From Coprinus comatus (taxonomy: Eukaryota; Basidiomycota; Agaricomycetes; Agaricales; Agaricaceae): DNA of 64,000 nucleotides. The translations under genes and the position numbers were made by a program. Of the stretch, positions 25,301 through 36,244 are shown piece by piece; the first letter of the stretch is position 1, and each line of letters begins with the position of its first letter. The DNA is taken from positions 1,674,001 through 1,738,000 of the forward strand of contig JAWPGT010000002.1 in assembly GCA_034638255.1 (NCBI GenBank), in the 5' to 3' direction. Below the pieces are notes generated by a model that did no database searches, was not told the origin of the DNA, and was given only the letters and a program-made list of their open reading frames with translations.

Positions 25301-26730
25301 ATGGTTAGGATTATATTGCGTAAATCACAAAATACACTTACCGTTGAAGTCTGGGCTCCTGTTGGCCTTGGAACCGCTCCATCCATACTTGGTTCTACTC
25401 TTCCTATAAAGATGAATGAGTAAAATGACATTGTATTAACCAAAGAAAAGAACCTGTGAACGGACCTTTGTCATTCACAGTTGATACATTCCCCGGGGTA
25501 CCCATGTCTCTGATAACATTAGACATGACCTTAGTCTTCTGCGCCTCCGTCAATGAATTCCATGCTTGTAGTTGTTGCTGCATCATATGAGAAGTGTAAC
25601 CAGCACGACTTGCCATATCGGGCTGGTCCTTTGGTCGCACATTTTGACGGGAAGTGTATTCTGAAGTAATTTATTCGGTTCATGTGCTTGATTGTTTGCT
25701 ACATTAATAACAGCCGCGTTTCTTTGTATTTCATTTCGTTGGTGCTGTTGCTGCTGTGTACGAGATTGTTCTGAGCGTACATTCATACTCATTCCTTGGC
25801 CCGACCGATTCGAGGGACCAGGGTGTGACACGGTTGTGGAATCCACTCTCGACGAGATATGTTGCTGAAGATGCAGGGCCGGAGGTTGCGGGAAATGGCC
25901 CTTTTCGAAAGTATTCTGCAGGGGCGTTTGTGAGGTGTAGTAATCTGGTGTCGGTTGTTGTTGTACCTGTCGATGTCGTTGGGTAGCTTGGTATTGCAGT
26001 TGCTGCTGCTGCAGAACCCGGTTGGCTTGATATTGCTGCTGCTGAGCCTGGTTCAGATGTTGCTGCTGAGGCAGGGTATTCGTGTACTGTTGGTGCTGAT
26101 GCTGTTGGATAGCTTGATATTGTTGATGCGACTGTGCTGTAGCGGACTGATAGGATTGCCTTTGAGGAGCAGACGAGTTCGCTACGAACGGCGAATACGC
26201 AGCCATAGGTGATCTCTGAGAACATATGAGCAATGGACAGGACCCATTATCTTGCAAATACCTGATCATGGTTAGGCAATTCTTCAATGTAGGCGGATGT
26301 AGAGGTAGATGCAATGGTGGGTTGAATGGAAGGTATGACAACCGTAGCCATAGGAGTTCGCGACCTTTCAGGTGCAGGTGCAATTTGATTCGGTAGTCGC
26401 AGAGCACTAAGTACCTGTAAGTGAGTTGTTCGAGTGTAAAAACTATCTAAACGTACGCCTTGGATCGCCGTAAGACTTCCAAAGCACGTCTACAATGGTC
26501 GTTAGAAAGCCATGCGGCGGAGGCACCATAAATACGCACCTTGCTTCGTCTCCCAACCGTACCTTCTCCTCCAGTACTTTCTCCATGCGCTCCAAATCCT
26601 CATGGTTCCTGAGGCCTTGTTCGTTCATGTGTTCGTACGAATCAAGATATTGCCTGTAACTGGCAATGGCTGCCTTATTACGTTCATATTCGGACGGCGC
26701 CACAACTGCGTGGGGTGGTTGGTCGCTCAT
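22322..26730 (-). CDS. Q-rich C2H2 zinc-finger protein (probable chromatin or transcription factor)
   Basis: The start MSDQPPHAVVAPSEYERNK is at 26730, followed by a helical N-terminus (SYRQYLDSYEHMNEQGLRNH). A long Gln/Tyr-rich region follows (25750-26220), then a second helical segment (QQLQAWNSLTEAQKTKVMSN) and a Ser/Thr-rich region with a poly-Gln run at 24782-24812. A Ser/Gly-Asp tract lies near 24000. C-terminal C2H2-type fingers are spread over several exons: SFCRWKDCEVILNCPEALL ending KHIHVAH, CKWANCGCTLVSGRELRRH ending IERH, and a third ending LVKHISDVH. The tail is acidic and ends EMMLTT at 22322. Spaced Cys/His with long linkers resemble the zinc-finger modules of remodeller-associated fungal proteins, but I cannot name the family. 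It is divergent from NDUFAF5 (116 bp). Confidence 0.72.
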
Positions 26731-26846
26731 CGATGTGTGCCAACGTCCCCAAGTCGCGCTTAAATGTGGCCAATGACGTGCGACGCGAGTTCAAAGACAG
26801 AAGACTCTCTCGAATTCACTGCGTGACCTCCGTGAGAATTTGTGTC
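26731..26846. promoter_or_regulatory. Divergent promoter, zinc-finger gene / NDUFAF5
   Basis: Only 116 bp separate two divergent start codons, so the promoter is shared. Confidence 0.5.
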
Positions 26847-28278
26847 ATGTCTCTTCCTCGTCTCGCACGCGTCCTCCACCGTCGGTGTTATGCCTCGCTC
26901 TCAGAAAATTCACCCCCACCCAGCTTCAACACCGTTGGCCCATATCAAGTATTCGACAGGAACGCAAAACGCCTTCAAAGAGATCAGGCAGCACTGCGGG
27001 AGGGAGGAAATCGCAGCCGTGTGGTGGACTATGTACGAGACGAGGTTGCAGACAGGATGATGGAGAGGTTCTTGGTGCGTTGTTATGAAGTATATCGTCT
27101 AACAGCCGCCCATATATAATATGTCTGCGCATACAGGATATCAAACGCAATTTCAATACCATCATTGATCTGGGTGCTGGACCTGGTCACTTTACGAAGC
27201 TACTCGAACCAGAGAAAGTGAAGAAGAGCATAATGATTGACAGCAGCTGTATGCAGGAGATTAGTCTTGGTTTGCATGATAATTTGACTCATTGTGCCCA
27301 CCAGCTGCAACCCTGTTACGGGACCCCATAGAAGAGTTTGAGGGTATGGTGCTCCAAATCTGTATATATGCTTACTGAAAGACTCAGATATGCCCCTCCA
27401 GTTGAAGTTGAACGCCTCCAAGGTGACGAAGAAAATCTCCTAGCGAGCGTGGAGCGCAACTCCCAGGACGCTGTCGTTTCTTGTCTTAGCCTACATTGGG
27501 TCAATGACCTGCCAGGTCGGTCATTGCTCGTCTTTCTTCCGACACATCAAAGACGCATATATCTACTCTATACAGGTGCTCTTGTACAAATAAAGGAATC
27601 TCTGAAGCCAGATGGTCTCTTCCTTGGTGCAATGTTTGGCGGTGACACCCTCTTCGAGCTGAGGTGAATGATGTCATAGATTGTTGATGTAATAATATCA
27701 CTGACTTTTCATAGAACAGCTCTTCAGCTAGCTGAGGTAGAACGTGAAGGAGGAATCTCCCCACATGTATCCCCTATGACCGGTTAGTTTAATAACGAGC
27801 TTCTCACTTTCCCTCATCGCTAAGGTGAAATAGACACGAGGGACGTTTCGAACTTGCTCGGTCGAGCAGGTTTTACAATGCTCACGGTTGATATTGATGA
27901 AGTCAAAGTTGGTTACCCTAGCATGTTTGAACTCCTTGAGGATCTTGGTGATATGGGTGAACGGAACACTATCATTGGCAGGTGTGTGCGACAAGAACCT
28001 CTGTATAATGATGTACTGTATGAATCATGACAGGCGGCCATATCTTCATCGTGATACTCTCGCCGCTGCTGCAACCATTTACAAGGAACTACATGGTGAA
28101 GAAGATGGCACTATTCCTGCTACATTCCAAATCATATATATGGTAAATGTCCCGTCCCATTCAAGTTTTTATGTCTTTTTTAGCTGGTCTTTACTAGATT
28201 GGATGGAAGCCCGCCCCTTCACAGCCCAAGCCTCTCGAGAGGGGTACAGGAAAACTCAACCTTAAAGAAGTATTGTAG
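26847..28278 (+). CDS. NDUFAF5: NDUFAF5-like mitochondrial complex I assembly methyltransferase-fold protein
   Basis: Class I SAM-dependent methyltransferase-fold protein of the mitochondrial matrix. The family hydroxylates an arginine of a complex I subunit early in assembly. The start is at 26847; the N-terminus is Arg-rich ([16 protein letters not shown]), fitting a targeting peptide. Motifs are [17 protein letters not shown], the SAM-binding loop [84 protein letters not shown] and TFQIIYMIGWKP, ending at TAG 28276-28278. All introns are short. One junction near 27325-27395 needs a weak donor (GTTTGA) to hold phase; the better donor GTATGG would be out of phase by one base. This is either unusual splicing or another single-base error. 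Confidence 0.9.
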
Positions 28279-28494
28279 TTAAAGAGTGTGCCCACTTCTG
28301 ATATCTCTGCTCTAGTATAATACGAAAACCTACGCTCGGTTAAACCATCTTAACCTTTGACTCGAAATTAAGGGTTTGTATTTCTCTGATATCCAGAAAA
28401 GGTCTTGTAGTTACCTAAAGAAGACCTAAAAAGCGCCTTTAACCCTACGTACAACTCCAAGGAGTAATGATATATTCTGGCCAACGTAAACAAT

Positions 28495-29696
28495 TTATTG
28501 ATTTCCCATGCGTAAAGCAGGTGTGATCAGTATTTCTTTTGCACTGGAGTCTGGGGTTTGTAGTAAACGATGTTCCTTTTCCTCTGCTTTTTCCTCTTTC
28601 TCCTGAATCTCTTCTTTTATTTCTTCTTTTGTTTTTTCGACTTCTTTCACTGGATCCCCTGTTTCCACATGGCCCTCTCCCTCATTATCCTCGCCAACAA
28701 CACTAACTTCCTTTGACTTTGCCCGCTTTCCATCTGCATTGAATTTTCGTTTCGGCATGACGTCAACCAAGGCAGCCTCCCAGTCCCTCGTTTCCACCCA
28801 TTTAATGAGAATCTCAAAAACTTGATTGACCGTTAAAACCTTGCGCGTAGGTAATGCCGCAAGATAACGACCAATCGGGAGTCTGGCAGTTCTAACACTG
28901 GATTTTTCCGCCTTGTCCTGGCATAAGTTCTGAGAAAGAACAGTGGCGTTGAGGTTTGTTTTTCAAGCGGATTAGATAGCGATGACATACTTTGTATCGG
29001 TTTCTATCAACAATACCACCGATAATATAAATTTCTTCTGGTTTCAGCTCACTGAGTTCTTCCTCGGAGTCTGCGGTGAGATAAATAACGTTTTCCTTGC
29101 TGCAGACACTAGGGTTTGGGGTTGCAGATTCTTTAGTTGCTGTTGCTTCTTCTCCAGCCTCGCCATTGGGGCTAATTGATGTTCCCTGCCACAACCGGTC
29201 GTATCCGTCCTTCCACCATTCTGTATTAGACCATCGTTTGTATCCTGCGTCGTTCATGCTCTCAAGACGCTCCATTGTTCTTCCGTTCAAAGAGGTAAAT
29301 AATAAGGAGAATGGATACGAAGCTGCGCGGTTTGCACTGTAGGTATAAGCCAGCTGAGAGCATAGTGATTTAACTTCCTAGATGGACTTCATCATTGACC
29401 GTTGGAAGACGGACGAAAGACCAAGGCCCGTATACCTTTTCATTCATCATCTCATCAAAACCCAAGTCAACAACTATTTTCCCGCCAAATTGTAGCCTTG
29501 GTTTCTTCTTCTGTCGTGCCTTCTCTGCTTCATCCTCCTCGTCAAGTTCACCGGCAGCACGCTTTTCGGCACGGATGCGTTTCTTTTCCTTTTTGGCCTC
29601 TTTCTCGCGAGCACGACGTTCGAGCTTTTGTTCTGCGAAGCGAGCTGTGCGTGCGGCCTTTTTCTGTGCGCTTTTGGATAGCGGCTGAGGATCCAT
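28495..29696 (-). CDS. TRM10: tRNA (guanine-9-N1)-methyltransferase, TRM10 family
   Basis: SPOUT-fold enzyme that methylates N1 of guanine 9 in tRNA. The start MDPQPLSKSAQKKAA is at 29696, followed by a Lys/Arg/Glu-rich helix (about 29500-29690) typical of the N-terminal tRNA-binding region. The catalytic domain shows GGKIVVDLGFDEMM, then after an intron EVKSLCSQLAYTYSANRA, then ENVIYLTADSEEELSEL, and the TRM10 signature YIIGGIVDRNRYK, followed by ARLPIGRYLA and VLTVNQVFEILIKWVETRDW. A charged Glu/Lys tail ends at TAA 28495-28497. Three exons keep phase. It is convergent with NDUFAF5 (about 215 bp apart) and divergent from the thioesterase. Confidence 0.93.
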
Positions 29697-29781
29697 AATA
29701 ATGATAAGTAAGTAAATGTGACAGTGACGAAATCTCGACAAGATCTCAAGTCGGCGGACGAGAGGGCCGGCGGATGCCGAG

Positions 29782-30915
29782 ATGAATATTTCGGGAGCTC
29801 ATATCCTCGCATCCTCGCTCGCTGTTGTTTGTGCCTTCCTTTTCTTCCCTCCTATCTTCTCCCACCTCTCCTACTTCACCCACAACTCGTCGACGGAGCC
29901 TATGGCCTCAGCTGCTCTCAAACCTCTCAAGGCTTTGGTCCTTCCGGCCATTACAAGACATACAGCCACCGTTGTCTTCATCCATGTACGTCCTTCTCGC
30001 CTCCAATAACATTACTGCAGTCTTAGCTAGTCCATAGGGTCTTGGGGATACTGGCCATGGCTGGAAACCCGTAGCAGACATGTTCCGTACCGACCCCGAC
30101 CTATATCATATCAAATGGATCCTCCCTCACTCGTGAGTTCTATTCCTACTTTCTATATAATATTTTGAGGACACTATCGAAATACACCCTTTGTATGTTT
30201 TCCAACTGGCACTAAATACCTCGAATTCAGGCCTATACAATCTGTCAAAGCCAACATGGACATGGAAATGCCATCATGGTATGTCACATTACGGCTCATG
30301 GGTATTGCGAGGTTGCTATAACACCGCATCTGTGATGTCGCATTTAGGTTTGACATCTATTCCTTTGGCTTCAATACGGATGAAGACGAAAAGGGCATGC
30401 TCGAATCTCGCGGACTCATCAATCAGCTGATAACTGAAGAAGTGAATTCTGGCATGGATCCAAGTCGCATATTTCTTGGTGGATTTAGTCAGGGCGGCGC
30501 AATGTCGCTCTTGGCTGGTCTGACTAGTGAACGGAAGTTAGCGGCACTTGCGATCCTCAGTAGCTGGCTTCCGCTCTTGTTTAAATTTAAATCCGTCAGT
30601 CCAATTTTATATATAATTCTCGTCACATTGATGATCTAATCACATTGCTTCCACCATTAGATGATGACCTCACCTGCTTCTGCTTCAGTCCCTATCTTCT
30701 GGGGCCATGGTACAGCTGATCCTCTGATTAGACCGGACATCAGCGAAAACTCGGTGAAATATCTCAAGAACACTCTTGGGATTCCTCTTGCTGCCAACCC
30801 AGGTGATGTAGGCTTGACTTACAAAACCTATGAGGGTATGGGTCACACGACCATAATGGATGAGCTCGACGACCTAAAGAACTTCATTAAGAAGACAATT
30901 CCGAAAACTGAGTAA
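29782..30915 (+). CDS. Acyl-protein thioesterase 1-like serine hydrolase
   Basis: Alpha/beta hydrolase of the APT1/carboxylesterase family that removes palmitate or other acyl groups from proteins. Exons give ATVVFIH-GLGDTGHGW, ANMDMEMPSWFDIYSF, the nucleophile motif IFLGGFSQGGAMSLLAG, the acid IFWGHGTADPLI and the histidine YEGMGHTTIMDEL, so the Ser-Asp-His triad is complete. The stop is TAA at 30913-30915. Two in-frame starts are possible. ATG 29782 adds 40 residues with a hydrophobic segment (ILASSLAVVCAFLFFPPIF), giving a membrane-anchored form. ATG 29902 (MASAALKPLKALVLP) gives the usual soluble form and leaves a 205-bp rather than 86-bp gap to TRM10. I favour 29902 as the common start, but the longer frame is open. 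Confidence 0.9.
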
Positions 30916-33077
30916 ACGCCACCCTTGTTCAAGGGCTCGGCCGGTTTTGTTTTTGGAAGGTCTTGTTGTGAATTATGATTGATGTCGTAATTGTCATATA
31001 TCTCAACTTGTCCGAGTCGGTGTCTGTTGAGTCGTTGAGTATTACTTGGGAGCGGTGAAAGTCCTTGGGTTGTCCCGATTTTTTTTGTGATTATACCACT
31101 TTTAGAGGTTTCTGGTTACTTCATTGGTTTTTTTTCTTGGTTTTAATCTTTTGGTCATCTCGACACTTTGTAACTAATGGTCAACTAGATGGATGACCGG
31201 GTTACACAGAAATGGATTCATAGATCTAGCACGTTGCAAAATGTATTTATAAAATTATCATCCCCCCGTTTGCTTCTCCGATCTGAATCTGTACAGAGGT
31301 TGTTTGTGCATCACATCTCGAAATTAATATATAGTCAGTGACTGAACGTACGCCACCAGTGGCCGTAATTTGAATGTAAATTCAATTAAACACTAGTCGG
31401 CCGGCTCCGTCCATTATCATCATAGACGCTTTGTGAGAGTGGGTTACTAGTTCTCTCAAACGATGCGATAGAAATAGTACCGCTGTTGTCCGTTTTACAT
31501 TTTACAAGTCTCGGCTGTGGTTACATATATATATACAGTATTAAGAATTACACCATATATATCTCTTCTGATACGCCATGGCAATATTGTGTGAAGTATC
31601 TATTAGTTATATCATTTTAAGAAAACACGATGGCGGGTCAGAAGGTGGCAATAACAGTAATTGGATTGTTGACTATCAACCTACGAAGTTCCTGTTACTA
31701 CCGTCATTATCCTACGGATCGATTGACTGAATCCGCCGACTTGTTGGCTTTTTATTGGCTTTTGCTTTTTCTCAGTGTTTTTTCTTCGGTCGTTAAAGTA
31801 TGGTTATTAAGAACTGATCCTTTGTGCCGTTTTTATCGTGGTTCTTAGAAACCATCGACTCTTCTTACTAGACCTTAAAAATCTGTGGTGAGAAAGTAGT
31901 GTTAGTGAAGAGTTCTTCACTTCTAATATTTAGTCAGATACATAACAATAACTGCGAATCAACTGATATGTCAATGTATACTACGCCACAAATGTAAGCC
32001 ATGGACTTAAGCTCAATTCTCAATACTTAACTGCCGCCGATTCTAGACCATGGTGTACATATGTATTAGTACTCAGAACTTTTCAAATTCAACCCTGCAT
32101 CAACGAGCTCAAACTTGAGAAATTTCTACCAAGTTGGATTATCAACCCTTCAGACTTCAACGTTCAACGTTCGCCATGTGATCACCACTCCTATATGCTC
32201 TTCCGCCATTGTATTGAGGCTTGAAATGCAAATTAAGCCGCATGATGTTGGTGTTTTCCGGATTTCGGACGGGACTTGGTTGTATATACGTATGTTTTCG
32301 GTGTAAGAGTGGATCGAGTCCAATATTAATATTCATACTAAAACATGAACATCATTGATTAACAGTGCTCATATGTTGAAGTCACTAATTTACATCGAAT
32401 AAAATGGAATTCTTGTGGCAAGAATCTTGTTACTAATGTATACGGAATTCCGGAACGAAGAAGTTGTTAATAGGTCCTCACTTACTGCAATAGATCTTTA
32501 CAATAACTTACGGGATCAGAAAATATTCAGTACTACTAAGTAGCCTTTCATTTCCGAGTCGATAGTATCAGGTCTATCACCTTCTTTCCTGAATAGCCGT
32601 TTAACTAACTGATAGTATACACCGTCGGGTTTGATAATAAATCCGCCAGGTCAAGTCTGGAACGGGTCTATCCTATATTCACCAAACACCTGGGATAAGA
32701 ATTTTCGGAAGTCTAAAGTTAGTGTTCATTTCAGGTCCACCTGTGGATCCCGCCATCACCGTAATATGTCACGATTTTGAATCATATGTACAATAAATTT
32801 CAAGTTGAAATGTCACTGACAATCCCGAGTCGGGCTTAGTATTTTATTTCTTCATTCCAATATAGCAACCTGCCACGCTGTACCAGGCTGCACTAGATAA
32901 GTACTGTACGTGAAGGGATTGTGATTTGTGTTGAAGCTGTTACATGTACACATACCGTTAGTAGAGGTTACGAGCTTCTGAATCATTGATATTGAACTTC
33001 TAACTTCTTTTCAGCCTAAGGTCGTCGGAATATGTCAAATTAATTTCAATTAATCCGGATTGATCCATAAAGTTTTA
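30916..33077. other. Gene-poor AT-rich region
   Basis: The left part of a 4.9-kb island without a clear gene. Small open frames (for example 31630-31848 and 32115-32306) show no family resemblance. I see no repeat structure that I could delimit here. Confidence 0.35.
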
Positions 33078-33227
33078 CGAGGGTAATGCCCGTGCCGTTC
33101 GGCACGCAGTGCACAATGTGGGATTCGAGTTTTGGAAGCCAATGCCCATTAGAAAAAAATAGTTACAAACATTGTAAAAAATAATTGGTGTCCAGAAAAA
33201 TACAAAGTCTAAAGTTCAAAAATTATA

Positions 33228-33252
33228 CAGTGTAACACCGTCACTTGACACA
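33228..33252 (+). repeat. Left terminal inverted repeat
   Basis: 25 bp beginning CAGTGTAACACC, matching the right end with one mismatch and preceded by TA. Confidence 0.9.
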
Positions 33253-33384
33253 CCACAATCACTTGACACGATCAATTATTCCATTTTCCCCCCTTATTGT
33301 TTAATTCTATAAAAATCGTGTAAATTGGCGTACATAGTATCAGTACCATTATAAAAAGTATGAAAGCTACAGAGTGAGAAATGC

Positions 33385-33648
33385 ATGGTTAAGAAGAAAT
33401 TTACTGATAAAAAATCGGGGATCAATGAAATCTCAAAAGTAGATGACTTTTATAGTTATTCTATCCTTCCCATTTCTAATCAAAACGGATTCAAAATTTG
33501 CACACCAATTGTCAAGCATGCTTACTATATACCTGCAAATCTTGACGTAAATATCATGCCGTTCGAACATTCTACAGTAGTTTTCGCAATGTGTGACAAC
33601 TTGTACACTCAAGAATCAGTAGATGAAGACGGTGATGATGGATTTTGA
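33385..33648 (+). other. Small open frame inside the inverted-repeat element, unknown
   Basis: 87 codons beginning MVKKKFTDKKSG and ending in an acidic tail. I see no DDE or helix-turn-helix motif. It might be a scrap of host or transposase sequence, or chance. Confidence 0.2.
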
Positions 33649-33859
33649 TGCGCGTGTCACATAAGGTCACGGTGTGTCAATTGACACTTTTTGGCCTGAT
33701 TTTAGACCCTCTCGTAGTTCAATTTTCAGATTTTTTCACTTTTATCTTTTTCTCCCAAAGTCATTCATAAACATTTATAATTGAGTTTACAATATGTTTA
33801 TAAAATTTACTTATTAATTACATGCTTCAATGAGTCTTGAAAAAAATAATACAGTTTCA

Positions 33860-33884
33860 TGTGTCAAGTGATGGTGTTACACTG
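33860..33884 (-). repeat. Right terminal inverted repeat
   Basis: Reverse complement of the left repeat with one mismatch, followed by TA. Confidence 0.9.
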
Positions 33885-34664
33885 TAACCGAAGTCCATTA
33901 AAAATCTCCTTATACACTACATTAGCTGTCCTTCTCTCCGTGTTCCCTTCTGGAAGTACCACCTTAATCCTTTCTGCAGATGTACACCTTGACAATGCAA
34001 CATATAATTGACCATGTGAGAAAACTGGAGTTTGTAGATTGATTCCAACATGCTTTACAGATTGACCTTGTGATTTGTTGATAGTCATAGCAAATGCAAG
34101 ACGGACTGGAAATTGTCGACGATGTAGGGGGATAGGGAGTGTCTCAGATGATGGATCAAAGATGATGCGAGGAATAAACACTACATTTCCAGCAAATTTA
34201 GCATCACCAGAAATGATTGTGCACTTTAATATAGTGTTTCTATACCCGTGTCTTCACCACGCATCAGGTTTTTTTAGCACTCAGGTGATCTCCAAAATAA
34301 TGCCCGACCGAGAAATCAATGCAATGCCTGACCGAGACCCCGAGGCTTACCCGTGAGACCCCAAGAGCCCTATGAATGCCACAACGATTCCCAGTGATTA
34401 TATAAGGCTTACGTAAAACTGACTAATCAAAATCCACATCCCATAATATATAGATATTTAAGCTCACAGCAGTGAGATCTCTTAGTGACAACCATCAGGT
34501 TCAAATTACAGGTACAAAGTTCTAACTTCTCGAGAATCGACCTAGAACTTAGAAGAACTTCAATACATTCAATCGTTCATAGGGAACTGTCCATTCCATG
34601 CGCCACTGCGTGGAAGAAGTTCATTAAAAAATGCTTTAGAGTACATGAATGCTTCGAATAGAAC

Positions 34665-35661
34665 GTGGAGAGACGGGGAACTAGTGTCCTATTGATATAT
34701 CGGACCCTTGAACGTTTTGAACATTCTTATTCTTATATTTTCTCATGCACATGTATAACGGACACGGACTTGTGGGAAGGGGTATACATTTTCACTAACG
34801 ATCCGAACTTACGGGTTCGTTTATTTATTTTGTTCTTATGCTTTGAACCCCTAAATTGGACATTTGTTCTTTGCGATTTAGATGGAGCTGCTTCCAGTGT
34901 GGTGTTATATATATAGGTTTGCTTTTATTAACCTTTATCTCCCACTACCAGTTAGTAGGAAATGTATATACGATTGCGATTATGATGCAAACAATATGTC
35001 AAATAGGCGTTAAATGTGTACCATGTGGAAATGTCTATAGACAGACTTTATTGCTAGTACTGATGGGAGTGTGTTGCGTACTCTCCTCCGCGGCGTTTAC
35101 GATGCAATTTACTACAAGTCCGGTCTGTGACAAAATTATCATTGATTTTTTGATTAATTTCTGTTGACACATTAAAATATAGACACATGGTTAGTGTGGG
35201 GATAGTAAAACACATGGGACGTCCAATACTATGACAGGGAATAAGAGACTCTTATAAATAACATGAGGAAGTTAAATGTTGAACACTAAACAAGGTTCTA
35301 GCTGAGAGGTTGTTAATGGGGTCGATCACCAAGTTCGACTGTAGTGGGAAAGGTCACATGAACGGGTGTTGTGGAGGGAGGATACAACGTTTTACTACTT
35401 TTAGCCTATTGTGCTGCGAGTCCCGTCCAACGTCTACAACACACTCTGGTATCATCTGCCACAAGGAGACTGGTACTCTTAACGATTTACGACTTGACAA
35501 ATATTGGTTATTGGTTCTGCGTTCTCTATTGTTTTCTCGTAACATCAGCTCACTCGACATCGTTACTCGAATTATTGTTTTCCCTCGGCTTCTATATATT
35601 CAAGAGTAGTACCAAATCTATAATACGAAGATTTCTTTCTCTTGCTTTACTATACATGTGA
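34665..35661 (+). pseudogene. Possible decayed multi-pass membrane protein gene
   Basis: Three overlapping open frames (34665-34916, 34856-35167, 35371-35661) are each rich in hydrophobic stretches (for example VRLFILFLCFEPLNW and LLLVLMGVCCVLSSAAF). No single reading or clean splicing joins them. The pattern resembles the small 7-TM hypothetical families common in mushrooms, but no diagnostic motif is present and it may be chance. Confidence 0.22.
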
Positions 35662-35788
35662 GTTTTCCACACTTGCTAGCTTGCTTTCTTTGTATATGCT
35701 AATCTTTCGATGCTTTCACTTCACAGACCTACCCGCATTGCTTGCAGCAACTTGAATACTCAGACAAGAATTAAACCTAACATCCACC

Positions 35789-36244
35789 ATGAATCCGATA
35801 CACACACATCCTAATAACTTGTCGAAATACCCCTCAGCACCTCCTCCATACTCCGAGTTCGCCGGCTATACAAGCGCACAACCTTCGTCTCCCGGCCCCT
35901 CTTCGAGCCCTCCTCCCCAAGCGTACATGGCAGTGTCAGTGCATATGCCCGTGGATACGCCACCACAAGTACATCCGCATCCCGGATATGGGCCAACACC
36001 TTTAGGAACAAACCAACCTTTGTTACCATATGCATATTATGCACCTAGAGATATAGCAAATTCACGAACTAGATGGAGGTTTATTGGCGCATTGTTTTGG
36101 GCATTGGTGTTTTATTTAATTTTGGGGTGTTGGATTGGGGTGGAGATTTTGGGAGTTGTTGATAGTGGTCGGTGGTTTAGAAATATGTGGATGAGGGTGG
36201 GATCTATGATTGGTGATGGGGCAGTTTCTTTTGCAGATGCTTAG
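35789..36244 (+). CDS. Proline-rich protein with a single transmembrane segment
   Basis: Intronless, 151 residues, not recognised. The N-terminal half is Pro/Ser-rich with a PPPYSEF element (a PPxY WW-binding type motif), then HPGYGPTPLGTNQPLLPYAY. One hydrophobic segment follows (FIGALFWALVFYLILGCWIG) near residues 99-118, then an amphipathic C-terminus. This layout (cytosolic Pro-rich tail, one helix near the end) is typical of small unstudied basidiomycete membrane proteins. The upstream sequence ends in CATCCACCATG, a good start context. Confidence 0.7.
   Translation: MNPIHTHPNNLSKYPSAPPPYSEFAGYTSAQPSSPGPSSSPPPQAYMAVSVHMPVDTPPQVHPHPGYGPTPLGTNQPLLPYAYYAPRDIANSRTRWRFIGALFWALVFYLILGCWIGVEILGVVDSGRWFRNMWMRVGSMIGDGAVSFADA

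Larger units (their letters stand above)
33228..33884. mobile_element. 657-bp inverted-repeat element with TA duplication (Tc1/mariner-like MITE)
   Basis: Terminal inverted repeats of 25 bp (33228-33252 and 33860-33884) begin CAGTGTAACACC and differ at one position. Both ends are flanked by TA (33226-33227 and 33885-33886), the Tc1/mariner target duplication. The motif CACTTGACAC is repeated just inside the left end (33259-33268), and a related palindrome GTGTCAATTGACAC lies near 33675. It sits within the 3' coding end of the Helitron helicase remnant, so it inserted later. An internal 87-codon frame (33385-33648) shows no transposase motif I recognise. Confidence 0.85.
33078..34265 (-). mobile_element. 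Helitron 3' remnant, interrupted by an inverted-repeat element
   Basis: On the minus strand, 34265 to 33887 reads as the C-terminal end of a Helitron/PIF1-like helicase: [37 protein letters not shown], and [19 protein letters not shown]. These are helicase motifs V-VI in their Helitron form. Upstream (above 34265) the similarity stops, so the Rep and the rest of the helicase are missing. On the far side of the nested element, a perfect palindrome at 33091-33106 (CGTGCCG/CGGCACG type), followed by GGCATTACCCTCG and then T, resembles a Helitron 3' hairpin with a degraded CTRR end. The element is dead. The hairpin end assignment is less certain than the helicase fragment. Confidence 0.7.

Noticed and set aside
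29395..29698. Two plus-strand frames opposite TRM10
   Set aside because: They are antisense of the Lys/Glu-rich TRM10 N-terminus.
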